From: Candidatus Kapaibacterium sp.
GTDB taxonomy: Bacteria > Bacteroidota > Ignavibacteria > Kapaibacteriales > UBA4661
Direction: 5' to 3'
Length of the DNA: 64,000 nucleotides
Assembly: GCA_004292595.1 (NCBI GenBank)
Contig: RDXM01000083.1
Coordinates: 1-64,000, forward strand
The position numbers and the translations under genes are program-made. This document shows, piece by piece, positions 17,824 to 27,145 of the stretch (its first letter is position 1; every line of letters begins with the position of its first letter). The notes beneath the pieces were generated by a model that saw only the letters and a program-made list of their open reading frames with translations, was not told the DNA's origin and ran no database searches.

Positions 17824-19658
17824 ATGCCAATTGATAGATTAGGAATTATGAGTACAATAACAAAACCGACATTTCAAACGAATAAATCTAATACCTCCGA
17901 GCAAAAACTTCGTGGAGGTTATTATACGCCGTTATCACTTGCTACATATTTAGCTTCTTGGGCGATTCGGACAGGGAGTGAGAGCATTCTTGAGCCGAGT
18001 TGTGGGGATGGCAATTTTATTGAGGCTTTGCTTCAACGCTTTTCAACTATGAGTAAGAGCAGGAAAAAGAGAACGGCAAAAATTATTGCCATTGAGATTG
18101 AAAGTCAAGAACTACAAAAAGCACAGCACCGTACAGAACAATATCCAAACGCAAGTAATCAGCACATAGAATACCAATGGCTATGCGATGATTTCTTTTG
18201 TGCATATAGTGATTTATATCGTCATGAGGAATTTGATGTTGTTATCGGTAATCCACCATATATTCGATTTCAATATTTGAATGATGCAAGTCGGAGTGTT
18301 GCTTTTGAACATCTGCGATATGTTGGGTATAAACCAACAAAATGAGCCAATGCGTGGGTGGCATTTGTGCAGCTTTCTCTTGAACTTGTTAAACATGGTG
18401 GGCGTTTGGCAATGGTATTACCTGCAGAATTGCTCCAAGTGAAATATGCTGAGGAGCTTCGAGAACGCTTGACAAAGCAATTTGAGCATATTGTGATGAT
18501 TGGTTTCAAAAGACTTGTCTTTCCTGAAATTCAACAAGAGGTGGTCTTGCTTTTAGCAGATGGGAAACGTCCCCTTGGAACAGCAACAAGCGATATTCAT
18601 ACATTAGAACTTCAATCCGGTGAGGAATTGTTAGCATTAGACGATTTGAATAATGCTATCGCCCATTTGCCCGCAAAGCACTCTCGCAAGGGTATGAAGT
18701 GGACGAGTTTGTTTTTATCGGAATCCTCGTTTGCTGCACTTGACCAAGCAGAACAGCACCCCGAACTTATTCCGCTCGGGAAACTTGCGAGTGTTGATGT
18801 GGGCATCGTTACTGGACGCAATAGTTTTTTTGTTGTTCACACCGATAAACGCAAAGAGTTGAATCTTAATGGTCACGCTATACCTATCTTAGGGCGTACT
18901 GGTGCAATTAAATCTATACGATTTAGCCCCGACGATTTTGCTGAGTATCAAACTCATACCGTTTTGACTGTATTTTGAATACTTTGATTTGAGCAAGGCA
19001 GCATGCTGCCTTGTTTCGGAGAATTGAAACTATTCATTTTACAATCGAAATTTTACAATCGAAACGGTATCAGTACCCTTCATACTTGCTTAATTTGAAT
19101 GGTATTGACCAAGAACATTTTCCAAAGGAATTACAAGATTATATCGCATTGGGCGAACAGGAAAAAATTCATGAGGGATATAAGTGTAGCATTAGAAAAC
19201 GTTGGTACGATGTACCTTCTATTCATGTTCCCGATGCCTTTCTCTATAGGCAAATTCATAAATTTCCCCTTCTTGTCTTAAATGAAGCATCTGTTACGGC
19301 AACCGACACAATACATCGTGTTCGTATCCAAAAGGGAGTGAATCATAAACTGCTAGCTGCATCCTTTTTCAATTCTCTTACCCTCGCATGGGCGGAGGTT
19401 TGTGGTCGTAGTTATGGCGGCGGAGTGCTGGAATTAGAACCACGCGAAGCAGAAGAAATACCAATCCCTTATAATGAGCATCTTGTTCTTGATTATGATA
19501 AAATAGATACACTTCTGCGAAAAGGAAATGAGATAAAAGCACTGGAATATGTAGATTCTATTGTTCTTCACGACTACCTAGGATTTGACAAGCAAACAAT
19601 TCTATCAATCCGCAGTGCATGGACTGAACTACGAGACAGACGTATCTCAAGACGATAG
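17824..19658 (+). pseudogene. N6-adenine DNA methyltransferase (Eco57I-like), disrupted
   Basis: S-adenosylmethionine motif I is EPSCGDGNF (17992-18018) and the catalytic motif IV is NPPY in VIGNPPYIRFQYL (near 18250), as in Eco57I/TaqI-type gamma methylases. The C-terminal half is a target-recognition-like region (SVDVGIVTGRNSFFV, later LAASFFNSLTLAWAEVCGRS). An in-frame TGA at 18343 splits the first part (KPTK, then ANAWVAFVQLSLEL in the same frame), and a 111-bp MITE-like element is inserted at 18958-19068. The gene continues after it (QYPSYLLNLNG) to a natural end. An ATG at 17848 is an alternative start. Base use is AT-richer than the neighbours, suggesting transfer. Confidence 0.85.
18958..19068 (+). 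mobile_element. MITE-like element, 111-bp copy inside the methyltransferase gene
   Basis: Starts ACCGTTTTGACTGTA and ends CGAAACGGT; the tips are inverted repeats (ACCGTTT). A 2-bp AT lies on both sides (CAT|...|ATCAG), a likely target duplication. Centre: perfect 20-bp palindrome. The 3' part carries a 14-bp tandem duplication (ATTTTACAATCGAA twice). Taking out the element and one AT leaves the host reading frame continuous, which fixes the insertion limits. Otherwise identical to 4955-5051 apart from one tip base, so spread is recent. Non-autonomous; the mobilising transposase is not here. Confidence 0.9.
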
Positions 19659-19787
19659 CGTGACTGAGCGTGTTAGCAAAGCAAACCTTTACTAAACATG
19701 ATGTTTACGACTTACTGCCTTTATGCCTTGAGAAAATCTTGAGAATTTCCAACCAAGATTTGAACGCCTCTTGAGAAAATACGCCGT

Positions 19788-19841
19788 AGTTTTGCTTTCG
19801 TAATTCACAACATTTGTTGAACGGCGAAAGCAAAACTTTTT
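19788..19841 (+). terminator. Terminator or attenuator hairpin just before kdpF
   Basis: AGTTTTGCTTTCG (19788-19800) pairs perfectly with CGAAAGCAAAACT (19824-19836) and is followed by TTTTT. The T run ends about five bases before the kdpF ATG, leaving no room for a promoter between them. It may simply end the R-M transcript, but any transcript entering the kdp genes from upstream must pass it, so attenuation of kdp is possible. Confidence 0.82.
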
Positions 19842-19845
19842 TGTT

Positions 19846-19936
19846 TATGGCACTCGAATTTATCATCGGACTCGTGCTTGCAGTGCTGCTTTTGGGATAT
19901 TTGGGGTATGCTATGCTGTATCCCGAAAAATTTTAA
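19846..19936 (+). pseudogene. kdpF: kdpF, small subunit of the Kdp potassium pump, frame interrupted
   Basis: A short membrane peptide typical of KdpF (about 29 residues) is visible as IIGLVLAVLLLGYLGYAMLY then PEKF-stop, directly before kdpA. The ATG at 19846 starts MALEF but a run of four T at 19858-19861 puts it one base out of frame with the rest; three T would give one open frame. No other start lies in the KdpF frame. KdpF stabilises the KdpABC complex and is dispensable in some species. Could be a sequencing error in a short homopolymer or a real frameshift. Confidence 0.75.
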
Positions 19937-19948
19937 GGAGCGGCAATC

Positions 19949-21640
19949 ATGCAAGCAAACGATTATCTCCAGCTTGCCCTCTATTTCGGGCTTCTTCTTG
20001 TAGCAACGCCGCTTTTGGGCGGTTTTATGGCAAACGTGTTTCAGGGCGAAAGGACATGGCTCACTCCTGCGTTTGCGCCCGCAGAACGGCTTATTTACAA
20101 GGTTTCTGGCATTGATTCTGAGGAAGAAATGACGTGGAAAAAGTACGCTACCGCGCTTTTGGCGTTTAATGCGTTAGGATTTCTTACGGTCTTTGGACTG
20201 ATGCTTGCGCAAGGAGTATTACCGCTCAATCCGCAAGGTATCAACGGAACATCGGTCTATCTCGCCTTCAATACCGCCGTGAGCTTTATGACCAACACCA
20301 ACTGGCAAGCCTATTCCGGCGAGGCAGCACTTTCCTACGCTACGCAAATGCTGGGTTTGGGAGTGCAAAATTTCGTGAGTGCCGCAACGGGCATTGCCGT
20401 CATCCTCGCATTGGCACGTGGTATCGCCCGCAAGCAATCGAATTCTCTCGGTAATTTTTGGGTGGATTTAACCCGTGCAACTCTCTACATTCTCCTTCCT
20501 ATGTCCCTTCTTTTGGCTCTAGTGCTTATTTCGCAAGGTGTCGTGCAGACGTTTAGCGCATACATTCCCGCAACCACGCTCGAGGGGCGTGAGCAGATGA
20601 TTCCGCTTGGTCCTGCTGCATCGCAAATCGCTATCAAGCAGCTTGGCACAAACGGCGGCGGCTTTTTTGGTGTGAACAGTGCGCATCCGTTCGAGAATCC
20701 CACGCCGTTCAGCAATTTTCTGCAAGTGCTGGCAATTTTGCTCATTCCCGCCGCACTTACTATCACCTACGGAAAAATCGTTGGTTCGGCAAAGCAAGGC
20801 TGGACGCTGTTTGCAGCGATGTTGGTGGTTCTGCTCGTGGTTCTGGGCGTGTCGCTCTGGTCGGAAACGCAGTACAACAGCGTTTTGCAGACCGCACACC
20901 TCATGGAAGGCAAAGAACAACGCTTCGGCGTAGCAAACAGCATTCTCTGGGGCATGACCACGACGGTTGCCTCCAACGGCTCGGTGAATGCCATGCACGA
21001 TAGTTTTTCGCCACTTGCGGGCGGAATGGCAATGCTCAATATGATGCTCGGCGAAGTGATTTTCGGCGGTGTTGGCGCGGGAATGTACGGAATGCTGATG
21101 TTCGTTGTGCTGACGGTCTTCATTGCAGGCTTAATGGTTGGGCGCACGCCTGAGTATTTGGGCAAAAAAATTGAAGCATTCGAGGTGCAGATGGCGATGG
21201 TGGCTATTCTCGCTCCGAGTGCGGTGATTTTGATTGGTACGATGCTCGCAGTGCTGATTCCGCAAGGCTTGAATAGCTTGAATAATCAAGGTCCGCACGG
21301 GTTTTCGGAAATTCTCTACGCCTTCACATCGGCTGCGGGCAACAATGGAAGCGCTTTTGCGGGCTTGACGGTGGACACACCGTTTTACAACATTGCGCTG
21401 GGATTTGGAATGCTCATCGGGCGTTTTGGCGTGATTCTACCTGCCTTGGCGATAGCTGGTAGCATGGTTACGAAAAAGTACACACCACCGTCGCTCGGCA
21501 CGTTCCCGACGGACACGCCGCTTTTTGTGATGCTGCTCATCGCGGTCATTCTGATTGTCGGTGCGCTTACCTTCTTCCCCGCATTGGCACTGGGTCCGAT
21601 AGTGGAGCATTTGCTGATGAATGCTGGGCGGACGTTCTGA
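19949..21640 (+). CDS. kdpA: Potassium-transporting ATPase subunit A
   Basis: Channel-like subunit of the high-affinity KdpFABC potassium pump in the inner membrane. 563 residues, ten predicted helices, and the four pore-loop regions are all recognisable: TNTNWQAYSGE, GTNGGGFFGVNSAHPFENP, TTTVASNGSVNAMHDSF and TSAAGNNGSAFAGL. AAGGAG stands eight bases before the ATG. It follows the kdpF remnant by 12 bases. Unusually, the next gene is not kdpB but a two-gene cassette. Confidence 0.98.
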   Translation: MQANDYLQLALYFGLLLVATPLLGGFMANVFQGERTWLTPAFAPAERLIYKVSGIDSEEEMTWKKYATALLAFNALGFLTVFGLMLAQGVLPLNPQGINGTSVYLAFNTAVSFMTNTNWQAYSGEAALSYATQMLGLGVQNFVSAATGIAVILALARGIARKQSNSLGNFWVDLTRATLYILLPMSLLLALVLISQGVVQTFSAYIPATTLEGREQMIPLGPAASQIAIKQLGTNGGGFFGVNSAHPFENPTPFSNFLQVLAILLIPAALTITYGKIVGSAKQGWTLFAAMLVVLLVVLGVSLWSETQYNSVLQTAHLMEGKEQRFGVANSILWGMTTTVASNGSVNAMHDSFSPLAGGMAMLNMMLGEVIFGGVGAGMYGMLMFVVLTVFIAGLMVGRTPEYLGKKIEAFEVQMAMVAILAPSAVILIGTMLAVLIPQGLNSLNNQGPHGFSEILYAFTSAAGNNGSAFAGLTVDTPFYNIALGFGMLIGRFGVILPALAIAGSMVTKKYTPPSLGTFPTDTPLFVMLLIAVILIVGALTFFPALALGPIVEHLLMNAGRTF

Positions 21641-21706
21641 AAAATTGGTAAAAAAATCCGTATATTTGCTGGAAATACAACCTCATCAATTTGTTGAAAA
21701 AGCATT

Positions 21707-22225
21707 ATGGAAACAAATACCGAAATTGACTACAAAGCTGTTGCAGAGCGGTATAGAGAGCGTTTGAATGATTTGTATGGTGAAATTGAAACGTGGCTGG
21801 AGGGCGAACAATACCGATTCACTCGAGGCGAAATGAACTTGGAGCAGCAGAATATCGGCAAGTACATCGCACCAACACTCACTATTACAAACGTGGAAAC
21901 CAGAGAACTGATTGCTGAATTGAAGCCGGGTGGTGCTTTAGTAATTGCAGCAGAAGGGCGAGTGGATATTATTGGAGATATTGACAGTGATTACCTTCTG
22001 TATTTAGTTCCTGATTCAGGAATTGATGTTGATGTTTCAACAAAAGTAGGCAATGCGCCAGAGACAACAGAAACCAAGCGTTGGAGTGTTTTCCGAGGAT
22101 TCCAGCACAAGGGGTGGTACTTTACTGAAGTACGTCGTTTAGCTCGCGTAAAACCTATCAATAAAGAATTATTCATTGACATTCTTGCAGAGGTTTCGTA
22201 TGATGAATCGCTTGCAGGAGCTTGA
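21707..22225 (+). CDS. Hypothetical protein, partner of the HEPN-like gene
   Basis: 172 residues, family not recognised. Helical N-terminus (YRERLNDLYGEIETWLEGEQY), then a beta-rich middle (YIAPTLTITNVETRELIAEL, ALVIAAEGRVDIIGD, YLLYLVPDSG) and an amphipathic end. No membrane segment, no signal peptide. Its last 26 bases overlap the start of the HEPN-like gene, so the two are translationally coupled, as in many two-gene modules where the first encodes an antidote or adaptor; that role is inference. It sits 66 bases after kdpA, inside the kdp locus. Confidence 0.75.
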   Translation: METNTEIDYKAVAERYRERLNDLYGEIETWLEGEQYRFTRGEMNLEQQNIGKYIAPTLTITNVETRELIAELKPGGALVIAAEGRVDIIGDIDSDYLLYLVPDSGIDVDVSTKVGNAPETTETKRWSVFRGFQHKGWYFTEVRRLARVKPINKELFIDILAEVSYDESLAGA

Positions 22226-22733
22226 TGAAATCTATGCTGATTATGAATTTCAGCGCAAAACATTAAAATTATTCAAACTCAACGTTAAACTTGCGTTAAA
22301 AGGAACTGTAGGGCTAAGTGCGTCATTACTGAAGCAATCTGAATTGCATAGCTTCACTCCTGAGATTGCAAAAGAACGAGCGGATGCGACAGAAAAGCAT
22401 CTGGCAGATTCTACAATTTTATCACTGTGGATAGTGTTTGAGCGTTGTTTGGTCGAGTATTTGCAAAATGGTGTCACTATTTCCTTAAGATCTCCGATTT
22501 CAGAGTTGCTTTATGACCGTGTTCTCAAAGATATTGAATGGTGGAGATTAGATGATAAAATTGATATGACTAAATCGTTGTTCGATTCAAAACTTCTTGA
22601 AAATCTTACGCACATCAAAAAATATCGCAATTGGGTTGCTCACCGAAACCCCAATCAACAGCCGCCTAACATTAAGCCTGGCAATGCCTACACATATTTA
22701 CGAGAAGCCATAGAAAGCATTCAAAATTCATAA
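22200..22733 (+). CDS. HEPN-like protein with Rx4H motif
   Basis: 177 residues from the ATG at 22200, which has AGAGG six bases upstream and overlaps the previous gene; a TTG at 22176 is the only earlier start. All-helical. Near the C-terminus KKYRNWVAHRNP carries R-x4-H, the RNase-type signature of HEPN domains, after a helix pair (LSLWIVFERCLVEYL) of the kind seen in HEPN proteins. HEPN proteins commonly act as RNases in toxin-antitoxin, abortive-infection and CRISPR settings; some are non-catalytic. With the coupled upstream gene it looks like an intact two-gene module placed between kdpA and kdpB. HEPN assignment is by motif and helix pattern only. Confidence 0.62.
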   Translation: MMNRLQELDEIYADYEFQRKTLKLFKLNVKLALKGTVGLSASLLKQSELHSFTPEIAKERADATEKHLADSTILSLWIVFERCLVEYLQNGVTISLRSPISELLYDRVLKDIEWWRLDDKIDMTKSLFDSKLLENLTHIKKYRNWVAHRNPNQQPPNIKPGNAYTYLREAIESIQNS

Positions 22734-22833
22734 TCCACTCCATTTTTTTTGCTAATGATGCCCACAAACCGCATCATTACGTCCTTCTCATGCCCAAAAA
22801 CGAATAATCAACAACTCAAAACCAACAACTACC

Positions 22834-24949
22834 ATGCAATCCCAATCCCTCTTCGACCCAGCAATTACGCGCCGCGCTGCCTTGGAAGCCTTCACCAAAC
22901 TCAGCCCGCGCGTGCAGCTCAAAAACCCCGTCATGTTCATCGTTGCTGTTGGTGCGGTCCTGTCCACGCTTGTTGTGGTGCGGGATGCAGCTACGGGAGC
23001 ATTTTCGGACTTTACGCTGCAAATCACGCTCTGGCTCTGGTTCACGGTGCTGTTTGCCAATTTCGCCGAAGCAATCGCCGAAGGGCGCGGCAAAGCACAG
23101 GCGGACGCGCTTCGCAAAACCCGCACGGGGACGATGGCGCGATTTCTTCCTAACTATCCATCATTAGTTGAACAGCGCGTCGGTGCAAGTGCGCTAAAAC
23201 TTGGCAACGTCGTCATCTGCGAATCGAGTGATGTAATTCCAGGCGACGGCGAAGTCATTAAAGGCATTGCCAGCGTGAACGAATCTGCCATCACGGGCGA
23301 ATCCGCGCCCGTCATCCGCGAGGCAGGCGGCGACAGAAGTGCCGTTACAGGCGGGACGCAGGTTATCAGCGATTGCATTTATGTTCGCATTACCGCCGAG
23401 CATGGCGATTCCTTTCTCGACCGCATGATTGCTCTCGTGGAAGGCGCACAGCGTCAGAAAACACCCAACGAAATCGCGCTTTCCATCTTGCTTGCGGCAC
23501 TTTCCATCGTGTTTTTGCTTGCGGTGGTAACGTTGAAAGGTTTTGCGTATTATGCCGAGACCGCATCGGGACTGACTGTGCAAGGCGTTCCTTCACTCCT
23601 CAGCGTTCCGGTGTTGATTGCACTTTTGGTGTGCCTCATTCCAACAACGATTGGCGGTTTGCTCTCCGCAATCGGCATAAGCGGCATGGATAGGCTCATT
23701 CAACGCAATGTGATTGCCACGAGCGGTCGCGCGGTCGAGGCGGCGGGCGATGTGGACGTGCTTTTGCTCGACAAAACAGGCACAATCACGCTTGGAAACC
23801 GCATGGCTTCTGCGTTTGTTCCCGCTCGAGGAGTAGATGTGAAGCGCCTTGCCGAAGCCGCGCAGCTTTCCTCGCTTGCCGACGAAACGCCTGAAGGACG
23901 CTCCATTGTGGTCTTAAGGACGCTCCATTGTGGTCTTGGCAAAGGAAAAATTCGGCATTCGCGGACATGACGACACCGAGCATCACGCCACGTTCATCCC
24001 CTTCACCGCGCAAACCCGCATGAGTGGCGTGGATTACGGCAAACGCTCCATTCGCAAAGGTGCTTCCGACGCGATTATTCGCCTTGCTGAAGAAAACGGC
24101 ACTGCCTTCCCGCCAGACGTGAAGCGGTCTGTGGAGGACATTGCTAAAACAGGCGGAACGCCGCTTGTGGTCGCGGAAATGCAGGACGGTAGCGTTACGG
24201 TTTTAGGCGTGATTCACCTGAAAGATATTGTCAAAGGCGGCATCAAAGAACGCTTTGCGGAACTCCGAAAAGCGGGCATCAAAACCGTGATGATTACGGG
24301 CGACAATCCGCTTACCGCCGCCGCTATTGCCGCCGAAGCCGGCGTGGATGATTACATCGCCGAAGCAACGCCCGAAGCCAAGCTAAAGCGCATCCGCGAC
24401 GAACAAGCAAATGGGCATCTGGTGGCAATGGTCGGCGACGGAACAAACGACGCGCCCGCTCTGGCACAAGCAGACGTTGGCGTGGCTATGAACTCCGGCA
24501 CACAAGCAGCCCGCGAAGCAGGAAACATGGTGGATTTGGACAATAATCCCACGAAACTTTTGGAAGTGGTGCAAATCGGCAAACAGCTTTTGATGACACG
24601 CGGCGCACTGACCACCTTCAGCATTGCCAACGACGTGGCGAAATACTTTGCGATTATTCCCGCAATTTTTGCAACTGTTTACGCAACAAATGGTGTGGGT
24701 GCTTTATCCGCGCTGAACATCATGCAGCTTGCCACGCCGCAAAGCGCAATTTTATCGGCAATTATTTTCAACGCGCTCGTGATTGTTGCGCTGATTCCAC
24801 TTGCCTTGCGCGGTGTGGCGTATAAGCCGCTTCCCGCCTCGACCTTGCTCTGGAAAAATTTCCTTCTCTACGGCGTAGGTGGCGTACTTGTGCCGTTTGT
24901 GGGGATTAAGGTGATTGATATTCTTGTTGTGGCACTTCATTTAGTCTAG
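22834..24949 (+). pseudogene. kdpB: Potassium-transporting ATPase subunit B, frameshifted by a 22-bp duplication
   Basis: P-type ATPase subunit that drives the Kdp pump. The first frame (22834-23970) holds the transmembrane helices, the actuator motif ITGESAP and the phosphorylation site LLLDKTGTI. The second (in frame from 23930) holds the nucleotide-binding and hinge parts ([36 protein letters not shown]) and the last helices to the stop at 24949. The break is a perfect tandem duplication of 22 bp at 23894-23937; since 22 is not a multiple of three, the frame is lost after SIVVL. Everything else looks intact, so the event is recent, or is an assembly artefact. Start ATG 22834, no clear Shine-Dalgarno. 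Confidence 0.93.
23894..23937 (+). repeat. 22-bp perfect tandem duplication inside kdpB
   Basis: Two back-to-back copies (23894-23915 and 23916-23937), each starting AAGGACGCTCCATTG and ending TGGTCTT. Loss of one copy would leave kdpB in one frame, so slippage here could switch the pump on and off. Confidence 0.95.
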
Positions 24950-25014
24950 TTTTCTAGCAAGTTCCAACTCGCTCTTGACAACGGCTGAAACAATAAACAC
25001 AAAAAAAGAACTCC

Positions 25015-25572
25015 ATGGAAAATTTCAAGATTCATTATCCTCTGCTCTCTGTCGCCATTTTTGTCGCTGTTATTCTCGTGGCTCATATTTTCGCAACGAA
25101 TAACTATGATTGGACGAACAATACTATTAGCGACTTGGGGTCACAAGGCTATGAAAGAAAACTTCTTATGCAGTTTGGTTTTTTGGCTTTTGGCATAACC
25201 ATGACCCTTGGAATTATGCTGAATGGTTTGACATGGCGGATATTGCCGATACTCGTTTATAGTCTCGGTGTTGGTTTGACGGGAATTTTTTGCACAAAGC
25301 CGTTTTTTCATACTGAAACGTATTCCCTACTGCAAGAAAATCTCCATTCTACATTTGCACAAATTGCTGGTATTGCTTTGACCGTTGGAGTTTTGGTACA
25401 ACTTTTTTCTTCAACAACTACGACCGAAAAATTTGTCAATTTGATTTTTTTACTGGCGATTATCGGGCTTTCAGCATCCTTTGGGCTTGTACAACAGTAT
25501 CAGGGCATTGTTCAAAGGGTATTGTATCTCACCAGCTTCATTTGGCTGGTCAAATTTTACAAGCCTTCATAA
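25015..25572 (+). CDS. DUF998 family membrane protein
   Basis: 185 residues with six predicted transmembrane helices. The N-terminal pattern with TNNTISDLGS after the first helix and the even helix spacing match DUF998 (Frag1/DRAM-like) proteins, whose function is not established. It lies 65 bases after kdpB and 12 bases before the SDR gene, so these two form a cassette between kdpB and kdpC. Start ATG 25015. Confidence 0.82.
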   Translation: MENFKIHYPLLSVAIFVAVILVAHIFATNNYDWTNNTISDLGSQGYERKLLMQFGFLAFGITMTLGIMLNGLTWRILPILVYSLGVGLTGIFCTKPFFHTETYSLLQENLHSTFAQIAGIALTVGVLVQLFSSTTTTEKFVNLIFLLAIIGLSASFGLVQQYQGIVQRVLYLTSFIWLVKFYKPS

Positions 25573-25584
25573 ATAGAGGAAACC

Positions 25585-26439
25585 ATGAAAACGATACTCA
25601 TTACTGGTGCAAATTCAGGAATTGGGAAAGCGCTGGCGTTAGTCGTGGCAAAGCATCCCTATCAACTTGTTTTGCTTGTTCGCAAAGAGAGCGAGATTCA
25701 ACGTTTATCGGACGAAATAACTGCCAGCACAAGTAATCAAAACGTTTCCGTCTTCGCTTGCGATGTATCCCGAAAGAGCCAAATTCAGAGCTGTTGCAAT
25801 GCGATACTCCAACGGCACCCAACTCTTGATGTTCTCATCAATAATGCCGCCGTGTACACAGAAACACGTACGGAAACGCCTGACAAGATTGAGTTGAACG
25901 TTGCGGTGAATGTGGTCGCTCCGTTTTTACTCGCGCAAGGCTTGCTCCCTGCTCTTGAAAAAGCAAGCAATCCACGTGTTTACAACATTTCATCAATTGG
26001 TGAAAAGTATGGAAAAGCAGATTTTGAGGACATCATGAGCCATTCAAACTATTCTGGCAATGCTGTGTACAATAAAAGTAAGCTCTTGCTGACCATGCTG
26101 ACCTACAAATGCGCGGAACTCTATGCCGACAAACACATTCGCTTCAACTGTATTCATCCTGGGGCAACAAAAACAAGACTCGTTTCCGATGAAGATATTG
26201 CCCAAATGCCACTCGTATTGCGGGCTATCTTCCGCATGGTTAAAGGGTTTCGCAAAACACCCGAACAATCGGCTGAAACTATTTACAACCTGATTGCAAA
26301 CCAAGAGTTTTCCACTCTAACGGGAAAGTTTTTTAGCAATGGAACACAAATCTATTCTTCGGCACAGTCGAGAGACAAACATCTCATTGACAAAGCATGG
26401 AAATATTACGTTCAAATCACGAATCAGGAAAGTACATAG
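25585..26439 (+). CDS. Short-chain dehydrogenase/reductase
   Basis: 284 residues of classical SDR type: cofactor glycine motif TGANSGIGKA at residues 7-16, NNAAV, the catalytic Ser in YNISSIGEKYG and the catalytic YNKSK. The basic residue RK after the second strand favours NADPH. Overall closest in feel to retinol-dehydrogenase-like SDRs (HPGATKT after the active site). Substrate unknown. Coupled to the DUF998 gene and placed within the kdp locus, with which it has no known link. Confidence 0.9.
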   Translation: MKTILITGANSGIGKALALVVAKHPYQLVLLVRKESEIQRLSDEITASTSNQNVSVFACDVSRKSQIQSCCNAILQRHPTLDVLINNAAVYTETRTETPDKIELNVAVNVVAPFLLAQGLLPALEKASNPRVYNISSIGEKYGKADFEDIMSHSNYSGNAVYNKSKLLLTMLTYKCAELYADKHIRFNCIHPGATKTRLVSDEDIAQMPLVLRAIFRMVKGFRKTPEQSAETIYNLIANQEFSTLTGKFFSNGTQIYSSAQSRDKHLIDKAWKYYVQITNQEST

Positions 26440-26532
26440 CCAAAAGCAAATATCGTTGAATGTGCAACAGTCAAAAATTCAAAAACAACTCATTCAACAA
26501 ATTTTTTTTATTCCCCTTCCTTTCAAAAAAAC

Positions 26533-27123
26533 ATGAAAACATTTCTCATCGCTCTCCGCTTTTTCCTTGTTATGACGCTGCTTACAGGCGTTTTGTATCC
26601 GCTTGCCGTTACGGGCATCGGGCAGGGATTTTTTTCGTATCAAGCAAATGGCTCTGTGCTGCAAAGCGCAGTGCTGAAAGGCGCACAGAATCATGTTCGC
26701 GGCTCTGAACTTTTAGCACAAAAATTCGACAGCGTAATTTATTTCCAAGCGCGTCCATCGGCGTGTGATTACGGCACAGTTGCAAGCGGCGCGAGCAATA
26801 AAGGTCCGACCAGCGCGGCTTTGCAAACGGTGGTTCAAGAACGTCGCTCTGCCTTCCGCACAAGCAACAGTCTTGCTTCTAGGCAAGAGGTTCCGTCCGA
26901 AATGGCGTTTGCATCGGGAAGCGGTTTAGACCCGCACATCAGCCCTGAAGCCGCACGGATGCAGGTTGCGCGGGTAGCAAAAGCGCGTAGTTTCGATGAA
27001 AAACGCGCACAAGATTTGAAAAACCTTGTTGAACGCTCGGTGGAACAGCCGCAATTTGGAATTTTCGGCAATGCGCGGGTGAATGTGGTGAAGTTGAATA
27101 TGATGGTGGATGTGCTTCAATAA
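26533..27123 (+). CDS. kdpC: Potassium-transporting ATPase subunit C
   Basis: 196 residues. One N-terminal membrane helix (FFLVMTLLTGVLYPLAVTGI) and a periplasmic body with family landmarks YFQARPSACDY, ASGASNKGPTS, SGSGLDPHISPEAA and QVARVAKAR. KdpC raises the potassium affinity of the pump and contacts KdpA and KdpB. Intact, unlike kdpB, and 22 bases upstream of kdpD. Confidence 0.96.
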   Translation: MKTFLIALRFFLVMTLLTGVLYPLAVTGIGQGFFSYQANGSVLQSAVLKGAQNHVRGSELLAQKFDSVIYFQARPSACDYGTVASGASNKGPTSAALQTVVQERRSAFRTSNSLASRQEVPSEMAFASGSGLDPHISPEAARMQVARVAKARSFDEKRAQDLKNLVERSVEQPQFGIFGNARVNVVKLNMMVDVLQ

Positions 27124-27145
27124 TTGGATAAAATTTGGAAAAATA

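Noticed and set aside
19660-19845. c-di-AMP (ydaO-type) or other riboswitch before kdp
   Set aside because: No recognisable conserved core; only a terminator-like hairpin can be supported.
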